Assembly (NCBI GenBank): GCA_018702715.1
Contig: JABIYQ010000294.1
Coordinates: 1-14,578, forward strand
Source: Desulfobacula sp.
Lineage (GTDB): Bacteria; Desulfobacterota; Desulfobacteria; Desulfobacterales; Desulfobacteraceae
Length of the DNA: 14,578 nucleotides
Direction: 5' to 3'
Shown here: piece after piece, positions 1 to 6,075 of the stretch
Position numbering within the stretch: the first letter of the stretch is position 1
Layout: each line of letters starts with the position of its first letter
Program-made: the position numbers and the translations under genes
Notes under the pieces: model-generated
What the model was told of the DNA's origin: nothing
Seen by the model: only the letters and a program-made list of their open reading frames with translations
The model's database searches: none

Positions 1-547
1 GAAAAAAGTGATGAAAAAATACCCTCACCAGCTTTCAGGTGGTATGCGGCAGCGGGTAATGATTTCCATGGCGCTTTCATGCGAGCCAGACATTCTGATA
101 GCGGATGAACCAACAACAGCACTTGATGTTACAGTTCAGGCCCAGATTCTGGAGTTGATTAAAAATCTTCAAGTAAATTCAGGAATGTCTGTTATTTTAA
201 TTACCCACGATTTAGGAGTTATTGCGGAAAATTGTGATGATGTTGTTGTCATGTATGCCGGGCAAATTGCAGAAAAAGCGGAAGTTGGGGCATTGTTTAA
301 ACATCCTTGTCATCCCTATACCAAAGGATTGTTAACCTCTATCCCTTCTTTGGCAGTAAAATCAAAAACCATTCTGCCAACAATTAAAGGGCATGTCCCG
401 TCATTATTGGACTTGCCCAGAGCTTGCAGGTTTGCAAGCCGTTGTCCATGGGTTGAAGATATTTGTAGAAAAATCGTCCCTTTGGAGCGAAAAATGGAAC
501 GAAATCACACCACAGCCTGCCATTTAGCTGACATTAAAAAAAATTGA
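1..547 (+). CDS. dppD: Peptide ABC transporter ATP-binding protein, DppD/OppD type (5' end cut off)
   Basis: One of the two cytoplasmic ATPases that power uptake of di- or oligopeptides (or nickel or another substrate of the same family). Only the last ~180 codons are present; the frame is open to the window edge, so Walker A and the Q-loop lie outside. Numbered from the GTG at 8, visible parts are the ABC signature LSGGMRQR (9-16), Walker B ILIADEP with its catalytic Glu (29-35), the D-loop ALD, and the H-loop His in ITHDL (67). The C-terminal extension typical of Dpp/Opp ATPases follows, with HPYTKGLL and four cysteines (140, 146, 153, 171); in related transporters such cysteines hold an iron-sulfur cluster. 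The partner ATPase starts at 1179, unusually far away because a cold-shock gene lies between. Family assignment is sure; the substrate, and DppD versus OppD, cannot be decided here. Confidence 0.93.
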   Translation, partial: KKVMKKYPHQLSGGMRQRVMISMALSCEPDILIADEPTTALDVTVQAQILELIKNLQVNSGMSVILITHDLGVIAENCDDVVVMYAGQIAEKAEVGALFKHPCHPYTKGLLTSIPSLAVKSKTILPTIKGHVPSLLDLPRACRFASRCPWVEDICRKIVPLERKMERNHTTACHLADIKKN

Positions 548-573
548 AAAAGTCATTTTATTTAAAATAATCC

Positions 574-600
574 TTGATTTTTTATTTCAAAGTCAATAAT
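574..600 (+). promoter_or_regulatory. Candidate promoter of the cold-shock gene
   Basis: A -35-like TTGATT (574-579) and a -10-like AATAAT (595-600, 5 of 6 matches to TATAAT) are separated by 15 nt, shorter than ideal. Initiation about 7 nt downstream would start the transcript near 607, at the foot of the 605-642 hairpin, giving a 5' leader of about 120 nt. That agreement is the main support; the motif itself is weak in this AT-rich stretch. Confidence 0.35.
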
Positions 601-604
601 ACTC

Positions 605-680
605 AACGAAAGCCCTTTGTAGAAAGGCTTAGCAGTTTCGTTCTAAAGGCAAGACCCATCTGTTAGAGTGGCAAGACCTG
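605..680 (+). ncRNA. Structured 5' leader of the csp mRNA (candidate)
   Basis: The stretch before the cold-shock gene is richer in G and C than its flanks and folds readily. AACGAAA (605-611) pairs perfectly with TTTCGTT (636-642), enclosing an inner stem of AGCC/TTT with AAA/GGCT (611-629, one bulged C). A second hairpin follows: TCTAA (642-646) can pair with TTAGA (663-667), or alternatively CCATCT (656-661) can pair with AGAGTGG (665-671, one bulge). These options are mutually exclusive. The nonamer GGCAAGACC occurs twice, at 648-656 and 670-678. Long structured leaders that control translation with temperature are known for csp mRNAs in other bacteria, and the position suggests such a role here. 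I could not match it to a named RNA family. Confidence 0.4.
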
Positions 681-726
681 AAGTTTGAAACTATTATTAT
701 TTATTTTAAGTAAGGAGAAAGTCACA

Positions 727-927
727 ATGGCAAATGGGATTGTAAAATGGTTCAATGATTCAAAAGGGTATGGCTTTATTGAGCAGGAAGACGGACCGGA
801 TGTATTTGTTCATCATTCCGGCATCAATGGAGACGGTTTTAAATCACTGAATGAAGGCGACAAGGTCACTTTTGAAGTGGAAGATGGCCAGAAAGGGCCG
901 GCAGCAGTTAACGTAAGTGTTCAATAA
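727..927 (+). CDS. csp: Cold-shock protein, CspA family
   Basis: A 66-residue single-domain cold-shock (OB-fold) protein that binds single-stranded RNA and DNA and acts as an RNA chaperone in the cytoplasm. It covers the whole family length, starting MANGIVKWFNDSKGYGFI. RNP1 is KGYGFI (13-18) and RNP2 is VFVHH (26-30), with the aromatic nucleic-acid-binding residues W8, F17, F27 and H29 in place. The ATG at 727 is chosen over an upstream ATG at 685 because it gives the canonical N-terminus and has a strong AAGGAG (712-717) nine bases before it. It sits as a separate transcription unit between the two ATPase genes of a peptide transporter, with a structured leader before it and a strong terminator right after. 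Identification is secure; which stress induces it cannot be read from the sequence. Confidence 0.97.
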   Translation: MANGIVKWFNDSKGYGFIEQEDGPDVFVHHSGINGDGFKSLNEGDKVTFEVEDGQKGPAAVNVSVQ

Positions 928-934
928 GATTTTT

Positions 935-974
935 AAAGGGTTTTCTAAAGATAGGGTTAGAAAACCCTTTTTTT
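935..974 (+). terminator. Intrinsic terminator after csp
   Basis: A perfect 13-bp stem, AAAGGGTTTTCTA (935-947) with its complement (958-970), has a 10-nt loop, and its 3' arm runs into seven Ts (968-974). It lies 8 bp after the csp stop codon. It should end the csp transcript and shield dppF from read-through, which implies that dppF needs its own promoter or anti-termination. Confidence 0.92.
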
Positions 975-1042
975 ATGTTCTAAAGCACAAGGCAAACTCA
1001 ATTCTTTAAAATTTATCCTTGGGAAAAAGCGCGGGATAATTT

Positions 1043-1061
1043 TATGCATATTCTTTGCATA
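1043..1061 (+). promoter_or_regulatory. Inverted repeat upstream of dppF, possible operator
   Basis: TATGCA (1043-1048) and TGCATA (1056-1061) form a perfect 6-bp inverted repeat with a 7-nt spacer, between the csp terminator and the dppF gene. Such spacing suits a dimeric regulator binding DNA. The same bases loosely resemble a sigma-54 promoter (TTGCA with a GCA element upstream), but the essential GG is absent. No convincing sigma-70 promoter was found in 975-1107. The function is inference only. Confidence 0.25.
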
Positions 1062-1107
1062 CCCCAGAGCAGAAAATATAAATTTTTTATATGAATAAGG
1101 ATCGGAA

Positions 1108-1170
1108 ATGAAATTATTTAGACGAAATCACAAAGGATTTTGGTTTAATTTATTTAATTTTCGCCCCTAA
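1108..1170 (+). CDS. Possible Phe-rich leader peptide before dppF (20 aa)
   Basis: A short frame begins with ATG at 1108, preceded at good distance by AAGGA (1097-1101), and ends at TAA 1168-1170, only 8 nt before the dppF ATG. The 20-residue product starts MKLFRRNHKG and ends FNLFNFRP; it carries five Phe, one Trp and five Lys/Arg/His in the first nine residues. The stop codon overlaps the only SD-like sequence of dppF (AAGTGG, 1169-1174), so translating it would deliver ribosomes to the dppF start, and coupling is plausible. There is no room for an attenuator hairpin between the two. It could equally be chance: a 20-codon frame is short and AT-rich DNA yields many Phe codons. Confidence 0.35.
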   Translation: MKLFRRNHKGFWFNLFNFRP

Positions 1171-1178
1171 GTGGTTAT

Positions 1179-2144
1179 ATGGCGATTCTTGAGGTTAATA
1201 ATCTTAAAAAATATTTTCCTGTTACAGGTGGTGTATTATTAAGAAGGAAAGGTTGGGTCTATGCTCTTGACGGTGTCTCATTTTCTCTGAATAAAGGAGA
1301 AACCTTAGGTATCGTCGGCGAATCAGGATGCGGAAAAACAACCTTGGGAAGATGCATCATGGGACTTTATGATCCCATGGAAGGTCAGGTCATCATAAAG
1401 AACCAGGTTGTTTCCAGTTTAAATTTTCAGCAGAGAAAAAAACTAACCTTAAATTTGCAAATGATTTTTCAAGACCCATTTGAATCATTGGATCCCAGAC
1501 AGACTGTCAAAGAAATCCTTGAAGAAAAGTATATTATTCATGGCAAAAACAAAGGGGATTTGGAATCACAGATTAATATGTTGATTAAAAGAGTCGGTCT
1601 TTTGCCCGAAGTCCTTTCTAACTTTCCACATGAATTTTCCGGCGGTCAGCGCCAGAGGATTGGTATTGCCAGAGCCATCAGCTTGGAACCGGAAATCATA
1701 ATTTGTGATGAACCGGTTTCAGCACTGGATGTTTCAGTTCAGTCTAAAATTTTAAATCTTTTACTCAAACTCCAGCAGAAAATGGGTCTGACCTATGTTT
1801 TTATCTCCCATGATTTATCTGTTGTAAAACATATCTCGGACAAGATTGCAGTCATGTATCTGGGTAAAATTGTGGAGATGGCAACTGCCGATGGGATTTA
1901 TCAAAATGGTCTGCATCCATATACTAAGGCGCTTTTATCTTCTATCCCCATACCAGACCCAACATCCTCCCGGCAAAGGATCATTTTAAATGGCGAAGTC
2001 CCTTCAGTGGAGCACCCTCCTGTCGGATGCAGGTTCAATACCCGGTGTGAATATGTTCAAGATATCTGCTATAAAAAAGAACCCGGATTGTTTTTAAACG
2101 GCCAAGATCCAAGCCATTTGACGGCCTGCCATTTTTTTAATTAA
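1179..2144 (+). CDS. dppF: Peptide ABC transporter ATP-binding protein, DppF/OppF type
   Basis: The second ATPase of a di-/oligopeptide importer; it pairs with the DppD-type subunit encoded at the window start and acts on the cytoplasmic face of the membrane. The 321-residue length is usual for the family. Visible motifs are Walker A GESGCGKTT (47-55), Q-loop Gln98 in FQDP, signature FSGGQRQR (153-160), Walker B IIICDEP (173-179), ALDVSVQ and H-loop His211. The C-terminal oligopeptide-transporter extension has HPYTKALL and cysteines 284, 290, 297 and 317, the pattern that binds an iron-sulfur cluster in characterised relatives. The ribosome site is poor (AAGTGG, 1169-1174), and the gene may depend on translation of the small upstream frame. 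It ends convergently with the histidine kinase gene, overlapping it by 4 bp. The exact substrate is unknown. Confidence 0.95.
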   Translation: MAILEVNNLKKYFPVTGGVLLRRKGWVYALDGVSFSLNKGETLGIVGESGCGKTTLGRCIMGLYDPMEGQVIIKNQVVSSLNFQQRKKLTLNLQMIFQDPFESLDPRQTVKEILEEKYIIHGKNKGDLESQINMLIKRVGLLPEVLSNFPHEFSGGQRQRIGIARAISLEPEIIICDEPVSALDVSVQSKILNLLLKLQQKMGLTYVFISHDLSVVKHISDKIAVMYLGKIVEMATADGIYQNGLHPYTKALLSSIPIPDPTSSRQRIILNGEVPSVEHPPVGCRFNTRCEYVQDICYKKEPGLFLNGQDPSHLTACHFFN

Positions 2145-4123
2145 TTTTTTTTATTATCAAGAACTTCACGGATCAGGGCTGTCAGGTCTGCTCCTGTTAT
2201 GGGTTTTTGAACATATTTGCAAATACCCATACCAAGGGCTTTATCTTCTGAAATCGTTTCACTAAATCCTGTACAAAGGATAATAGGCATATTTTTTCGT
2301 CTTTTTAAAATTTCTTTGGATAATTTGTCTCCAGCCATGTGCGGCATTGTCATATCGGTTACTATAATATCAAAATAATCAGGTGATTTTATAAAGGCCT
2401 TTAATGCTGACTTCCCATCATTAAAAACTTTTGTTTTATACCCCCTTCTTTCCAAAAATATTTGTAATGTTTTAAGAATATCCGGTTCATCATCCACAAG
2501 CATGATTTTTTCTGTCCCTGTGAATAAATCTATTTTCTTTTTCATAAAGTCGTCAGGAGAAATAATTTGTTCAATTATGGGCCAGAATACTTGAAACTTG
2601 GACCCATGACCGAGCTTGCTAAACACTTTAATAAATCCGTTTTGTTTTTTTACAATTCCATCCACAACAGCCAGACCCAGGCCAGTACCTTTACCGGTTT
2701 CCTTTGTGGTAAAATATGGATCAAATATTTTCTCCATATTTTTTTTATCTATGCCATAACCTGTATCAATTACTTCAAGTTTGATGTATTTTCCTGTTAA
2801 TATATTGAGATTAGGAAGACTATCTTGTTTGGAAATAATCGTCTCATACAATCCCACAGTCAATAATCCGCCTTTCTCACCCATGGACTGATATGCATTT
2901 GTGCAAAGATTCATGATCACCTGATGGATTTGGGTTGGATCTGCTATAATCATTGCCTTGGAAAGAATATTTTCCTTGATCAAAATATTTGAAGGGATTG
3001 AGGATCGGATTAATTTAAGTGCTTCCTTTAATAAGGCGTAAACAGTCAAAGGACGTTTTTTAAATTCAGACTGGCGGCTGAATGTAAGTATCTGCCTGAT
3101 CAATGCAGCTGCTCTTTGCCCGCTTTTAACTAGTTGTTCAATATATTCCTTGGCTTTTTCAGGTTTATTAATATGTATTTCGGCCAATTGCGCATATCCA
3201 AAAATACCGGATAGGATATTGTTAAAATCATGGGCAATACCTCCAGCAAGAGTGCCGATAGCTTCCATTTTTTGAGCCTGTATCAATTGATTTTCAAGTT
3301 TTTTTTGCTCTGTAATATCTAATAGAAAACCTCTAATCTGAGTAAGATTTCCTTTTTTATCAAACACACCCGAAGAATTTTCAATCAGGTGAAGAGGTGT
3401 CCCATTAATTTTTTTTAAATTGGGTTCATAACCGGTCACTTGTTTTTCTCTTTTAAGAAGACTTAAAAAATCAAGTCGCTCGTCAGGATTCACAGAAAGT
3501 TTGTGGATAGGTGTTTCCAAAGCCTGTTGAGTATTATCAAATCCGAAAATTTTATTATATTCTTTATTGCATGCTACTAGTTTCCCTTCAGGAGTTGAGA
3601 TATAGGTTCCAGAAAAAATGCCCTCAAAATAGGCGCGGTACTGTCCCTCACTTTTTAATAATTTCTCTTCAGCCTGTTTTTGATCGGTGATGTCAATGGC
3701 AATTTGAAGTTTGACCAATCGTCCATCTGTCCATTCGATAGCCCGATCATAGTTTATATACCATCTCTCACTGAAAGAATTTTGTCCCTGCCAGATACAG
3801 ACACCCGCAGGTTTATTGTTCTCATCAAGTAATTTGTCATTTGTACACTGGGAGCAGGGACTTAAGTTTTCTCTAAAAACCTTCCAGCATTTTTCACCTG
3901 TGGCATCTCTTTTGAAAACCTTTTTCATATAGTTATTCATAAAAAGAATTTCATATGTTTCAAGATCAGCTACATAAATGGTCGCATCAAGACTGTTCAA
4001 TACAGTGAGAAATCTTTTTTGAGATGCCCGCAACGCTTCTTCTGCATTCCTGCGCTCAGATTCAGCATGTCGCAGTCTTTTGATTTCTTGTTCTAATTCT
4101 TCATAAGTTGGCTTGTGAGTCAT
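2141..4123 (-). CDS. Cytoplasmic PAS-PAS hybrid histidine kinase with C-terminal receiver
   Basis: A soluble sensor kinase of 660 residues with no membrane segment. In order: a coiled-coil start (about 5-38), PAS 1 (39-145), PAS 2 (160-272), HisKA with the phospho-accepting His298 in GGIAHDFNN, a HATPase domain with N-box Asn409, DTGYGID, FDPYFTTK and GKGTGLGLA (387-515), then a receiver domain with acidic pair D544/D545, phospho-acceptor D590, T618 and K640. All catalytic residues are present, so it should autophosphorylate and pass phosphate to its own receiver; the next partner is not in the window. PAS 1 has three cysteines (79, 90, 93, the last two as CSQC) that might bind a metal or sense redox state. 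The ATG at 4123 is preferred over a TTG five codons earlier because GGAG (4133-4136 on the plus strand) lies nine bases before it. It is transcribed against all its neighbours. Confidence 0.93.
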   Translation of the reverse strand: MTHKPTYEELEQEIKRLRHAESERRNAEEALRASQKRFLTVLNSLDATIYVADLETYEILFMNNYMKKVFKRDATGEKCWKVFRENLSPCSQCTNDKLLDENNKPAGVCIWQGQNSFSERWYINYDRAIEWTDGRLVKLQIAIDITDQKQAEEKLLKSEGQYRAYFEGIFSGTYISTPEGKLVACNKEYNKIFGFDNTQQALETPIHKLSVNPDERLDFLSLLKREKQVTGYEPNLKKINGTPLHLIENSSGVFDKKGNLTQIRGFLLDITEQKKLENQLIQAQKMEAIGTLAGGIAHDFNNILSGIFGYAQLAEIHINKPEKAKEYIEQLVKSGQRAAALIRQILTFSRQSEFKKRPLTVYALLKEALKLIRSSIPSNILIKENILSKAMIIADPTQIHQVIMNLCTNAYQSMGEKGGLLTVGLYETIISKQDSLPNLNILTGKYIKLEVIDTGYGIDKKNMEKIFDPYFTTKETGKGTGLGLAVVDGIVKKQNGFIKVFSKLGHGSKFQVFWPIIEQIISPDDFMKKKIDLFTGTEKIMLVDDEPDILKTLQIFLERRGYKTKVFNDGKSALKAFIKSPDYFDIIVTDMTMPHMAGDKLSKEILKRRKNMPIILCTGFSETISEDKALGMGICKYVQKPITGADLTALIREVLDNKKN

Positions 4124-4377
4124 TGAAAGGATCTCCAATTTTTTTCCAGTTCAAGGATTCCCATACTTTTGATGACAAATCAATGCAAAAAATTAATTTT
4201 AGATAATTGATTAGCTTCACAGATTTGTTTGCTTGCCTTGCAATGGCATGGATTGTCGTTCAGACAGGAACTGTAGCTGGCCTGATTTATCTTGCACAAA
4301 ATATAGGGTAATGCTATCCTTTTAAATTTTGAAAAGAATCTTTTGAACAAAAAAATAAGTTTGGAGTAAAAAAATTG
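4124..4377. other. Intergenic region between divergent histidine kinase and lipoprotein gene
   Basis: This gap of about 250 bp must hold the promoters of the leftward kinase gene and the rightward operon. I see no convincing sigma-70 box; the least bad for the operon is TTGCAC (4292-4297) with TATCCT (4315-4320), 17 nt apart, matching 3 and 4 of 6 consensus bases. A short plus-strand frame (TTG 4207 to TAA 4311) encodes a hydrophobic, membrane-like peptide of about 34 residues without a ribosome site; it may be a gene remnant or chance. No strong hairpin was found. Confidence 0.4.
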
Positions 4378-5115
4378 ATGAAGGATTTAAAAACGCGCTT
4401 CATTAGTTGGATTCTTATTTGTTGCGCAATTATTTTTATGGGGTGCAAAGGACCTGAAAAAGGAACAGACTCCTCGTTTTTAATTAAAAGCAAATCAATG
4501 AGCATTAATACTTCAGATTTTCTGGAAGAACTTGATCTTAAAAGGGTGGCGTATCCATATGATATTGATGAAAATTCCGTAAGATATAATGAAATGGTGA
4601 TGGATCTTGTTCAAACGCTTTCTAATGAGATTCTCCTTCTCACCGCTGCTGCCGATAAGGGTGTGACTATAACTAACCAGGAGATCATAGCTGCTGAGGA
4701 TGAATTCAAAAAAGATTATCGCGAAGGCAGCTTTGAACAGATTTTATTAAAAAATGCAATATCTTATTCATTGTGGAAAAAAAGATTTATGGAAAATATG
4801 ATCATGGATAAGTTTATTGATCAGGAATTAAAACAAAAGATTGAAATCACGCCACAGGGTATTGTGACATTTTATAAAAAGCATCAGAGTTCCTATAACC
4901 AGAAAAATCATGAGTATTCATTTGGTTTAAACCCGATTGATAATGAAAAAAAACTTGTATCCCATCTTCGATTGCAAAAGGCTCAAGATCATTACGATGA
5001 CTGGATGCAAAAGCTTTTAAAGGAATACCCGGTGCAAATCAACAAGGAAAAATTGAAAACATTTTTAATTGATATTGAAAAGAGCGAGGGAAGTAAACAT
5101 GAGAAAGAAAATTAA
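4378..5115 (+). CDS. SurA-N-like lipoprotein (periplasmic chaperone/foldase-like, no PPIase domain)
   Basis: A predicted lipoprotein of 245 residues. The N-terminus MKDLKTRFISWILICCAIIF is a typical signal, followed by a lipobox (FMGC) with acylated Cys23. The rest resembles the N-terminal helical chaperone part of SurA/PrsA foldases: a substrate-binding domain with SNEILLLTAAADKGVTITNQE (split around residues 78-98) and the helical ITPQGIVTFYKKH linker near 155. The parvulin rotamase domain expected after it is absent; the protein ends in a charged helix. It is followed directly, with a 17-bp overlap, by a full SurA-type PPIase, so the two probably work together on outer-membrane protein folding. 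The ATG at 4378 is chosen over the adjacent TTG at 4375; GGAG lies at 4363-4366. Family membership is by resemblance of the helical pattern, not by a catalytic motif. Confidence 0.75.
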   Translation: MKDLKTRFISWILICCAIIFMGCKGPEKGTDSSFLIKSKSMSINTSDFLEELDLKRVAYPYDIDENSVRYNEMVMDLVQTLSNEILLLTAAADKGVTITNQEIIAAEDEFKKDYREGSFEQILLKNAISYSLWKKRFMENMIMDKFIDQELKQKIEITPQGIVTFYKKHQSSYNQKNHEYSFGLNPIDNEKKLVSHLRLQKAQDHYDDWMQKLLKEYPVQINKEKLKTFLIDIEKSEGSKHEKEN

Positions 5116-6043
5116 TGGGGTTGTTTTTTCTTTAGTTTTAATAGGTTTTGGTTTTTGCGGATCTATATCAGCCGAGGTTATTGACAGGATTGTTGCCATT
5201 GTTAATAATGATATTGTCACCTGGGTTCAATTAAGTAAAGAAACCGCGCCATATATTAAAAATATAGAGTCTTCCGGGGGGTATTCCGAGGAAAAGAAAA
5301 ATGAAGCAGTAAAACAAATCAATAATAAGATACTCATGGCAATGGTTGACAGATCATTAACCCGGCAGGAAGCCCAAAAATATCGCATTATAGTATCTGA
5401 TACCGAGATCGAAAATGCCCTGGAAAATGTAAAAAAGGAAAAATCATTCAGTCAGGAGGATTTTGAGAATGCTTTAAAAAAAGAGGGACGCACCATCAAA
5501 GGATACCGCGAGGATGTCAGAAAACAGATATTACAGTCCAAGTTGATTAACCATGCGGTAAAATCAAAAGTGATTATCACTGAATCAGAAATAAAAAAAT
5601 ATTATGACTCTAATGCAAAAAAATATTCAGGTCAAAAAAAGTACCACTTGAGAAATATCCTTATGGACAATGAGGATGAGCTAAAACAGATTAGAAAGAA
5701 ACTGGATGCAAAAGAAGATTTTTCAGGTCTTGCCAAAAAATACTCACTCTTGCCTAATGCATCAGAAGGGGGGAATCTGGGAATGTTTGACATCAATAAT
5801 TTTTCAGAAAATATTAAAGAAATTATATCTGGATTAAATAAAGGAGATTATTCAAACGTCATTTCAACAACCCAGGGGTTTCAAATTTTTTATGTAGAAA
5901 ATATTGTTCTGGACGGAAACAAAAACTATGGACAAGCCCACGATGAAATTCAAGACATTTTATACAGTGAACAGGTAAAGAAAAAATTTGAAACCTGGCT
6001 TGAATCATTAAAGAAAAATGCGCATATAAAGATTATGCTTTAA
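5099..6043 (+). CDS. surA: Periplasmic SurA-type peptidyl-prolyl cis-trans isomerase
   Basis: A 314-residue periplasmic chaperone for outer-membrane protein assembly. It has a Sec signal peptide (MRKKINGVVFSLVLIGFGFC, then cleavage predicted after SISA at residue 25) and the hallmark SurA start of the mature protein, EVIDRIVAIVNNDIVTW (26-42). A SurA N-terminal helical domain follows (to about 175), then one parvulin-type rotamase domain (about 182-270, with HLRNIL, FSGLAKKYS, GGNLGMF and IFYVENI), and a C-terminal helix that packs on the N-domain in the family. E. coli SurA has two rotamase domains and 428 residues; this one-domain form is shorter. The start at 5099 lies inside the preceding lipoprotein gene with GAGGGAAG (5086-5093) before it, so the genes are likely translationally coupled. 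Confident in family, less so in strict SurA orthology. Confidence 0.9.
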   Translation: MRKKINGVVFSLVLIGFGFCGSISAEVIDRIVAIVNNDIVTWVQLSKETAPYIKNIESSGGYSEEKKNEAVKQINNKILMAMVDRSLTRQEAQKYRIIVSDTEIENALENVKKEKSFSQEDFENALKKEGRTIKGYREDVRKQILQSKLINHAVKSKVIITESEIKKYYDSNAKKYSGQKKYHLRNILMDNEDELKQIRKKLDAKEDFSGLAKKYSLLPNASEGGNLGMFDINNFSENIKEIISGLNKGDYSNVISTTQGFQIFYVENIVLDGNKNYGQAHDEIQDILYSEQVKKKFETWLESLKKNAHIKIML

Positions 6044-6075
6044 ATTTGCTTTTGCCTTTTACATAAAGGAAGATC

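Noticed and set aside
605..680. Resemblance of the csp leader to the cyclic-di-GMP (GEMM) riboswitch, with GGCAA and a CCAT...AGAGTGG stem
   Set aside because: The conserved core around the second stem and the receptor sequence are not present; the likeness is limited to a few bases around one hairpin.
640..985. Direct repeat GTTCTAAAG at 640-648 and 977-985 around csp, as a possible insertion footprint
   Set aside because: Nine AT-rich bases repeated within a few hundred bp are easily due to chance, and the copies do not sit at the ends of a recognisable element.
2085..2160. Terminator at the convergent dppF/kinase junction
   Set aside because: T-runs exist (2132-2138, 2145-2152) but no stem of useful strength precedes them; the genes overlap, so any terminator would be inside coding sequence.
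4279..4297. Sigma-54-like promoter TGGCC...TTGCAC before the lipoprotein gene
   Set aside because: The distance between the GG and GC elements is three bases too long for sigma-54.
6044..6075. Mg2+-sensing riboswitch before mgtE
   Set aside because: Only 32 bp separate surA and mgtE, far too little for an M-box, and no stem is visible.
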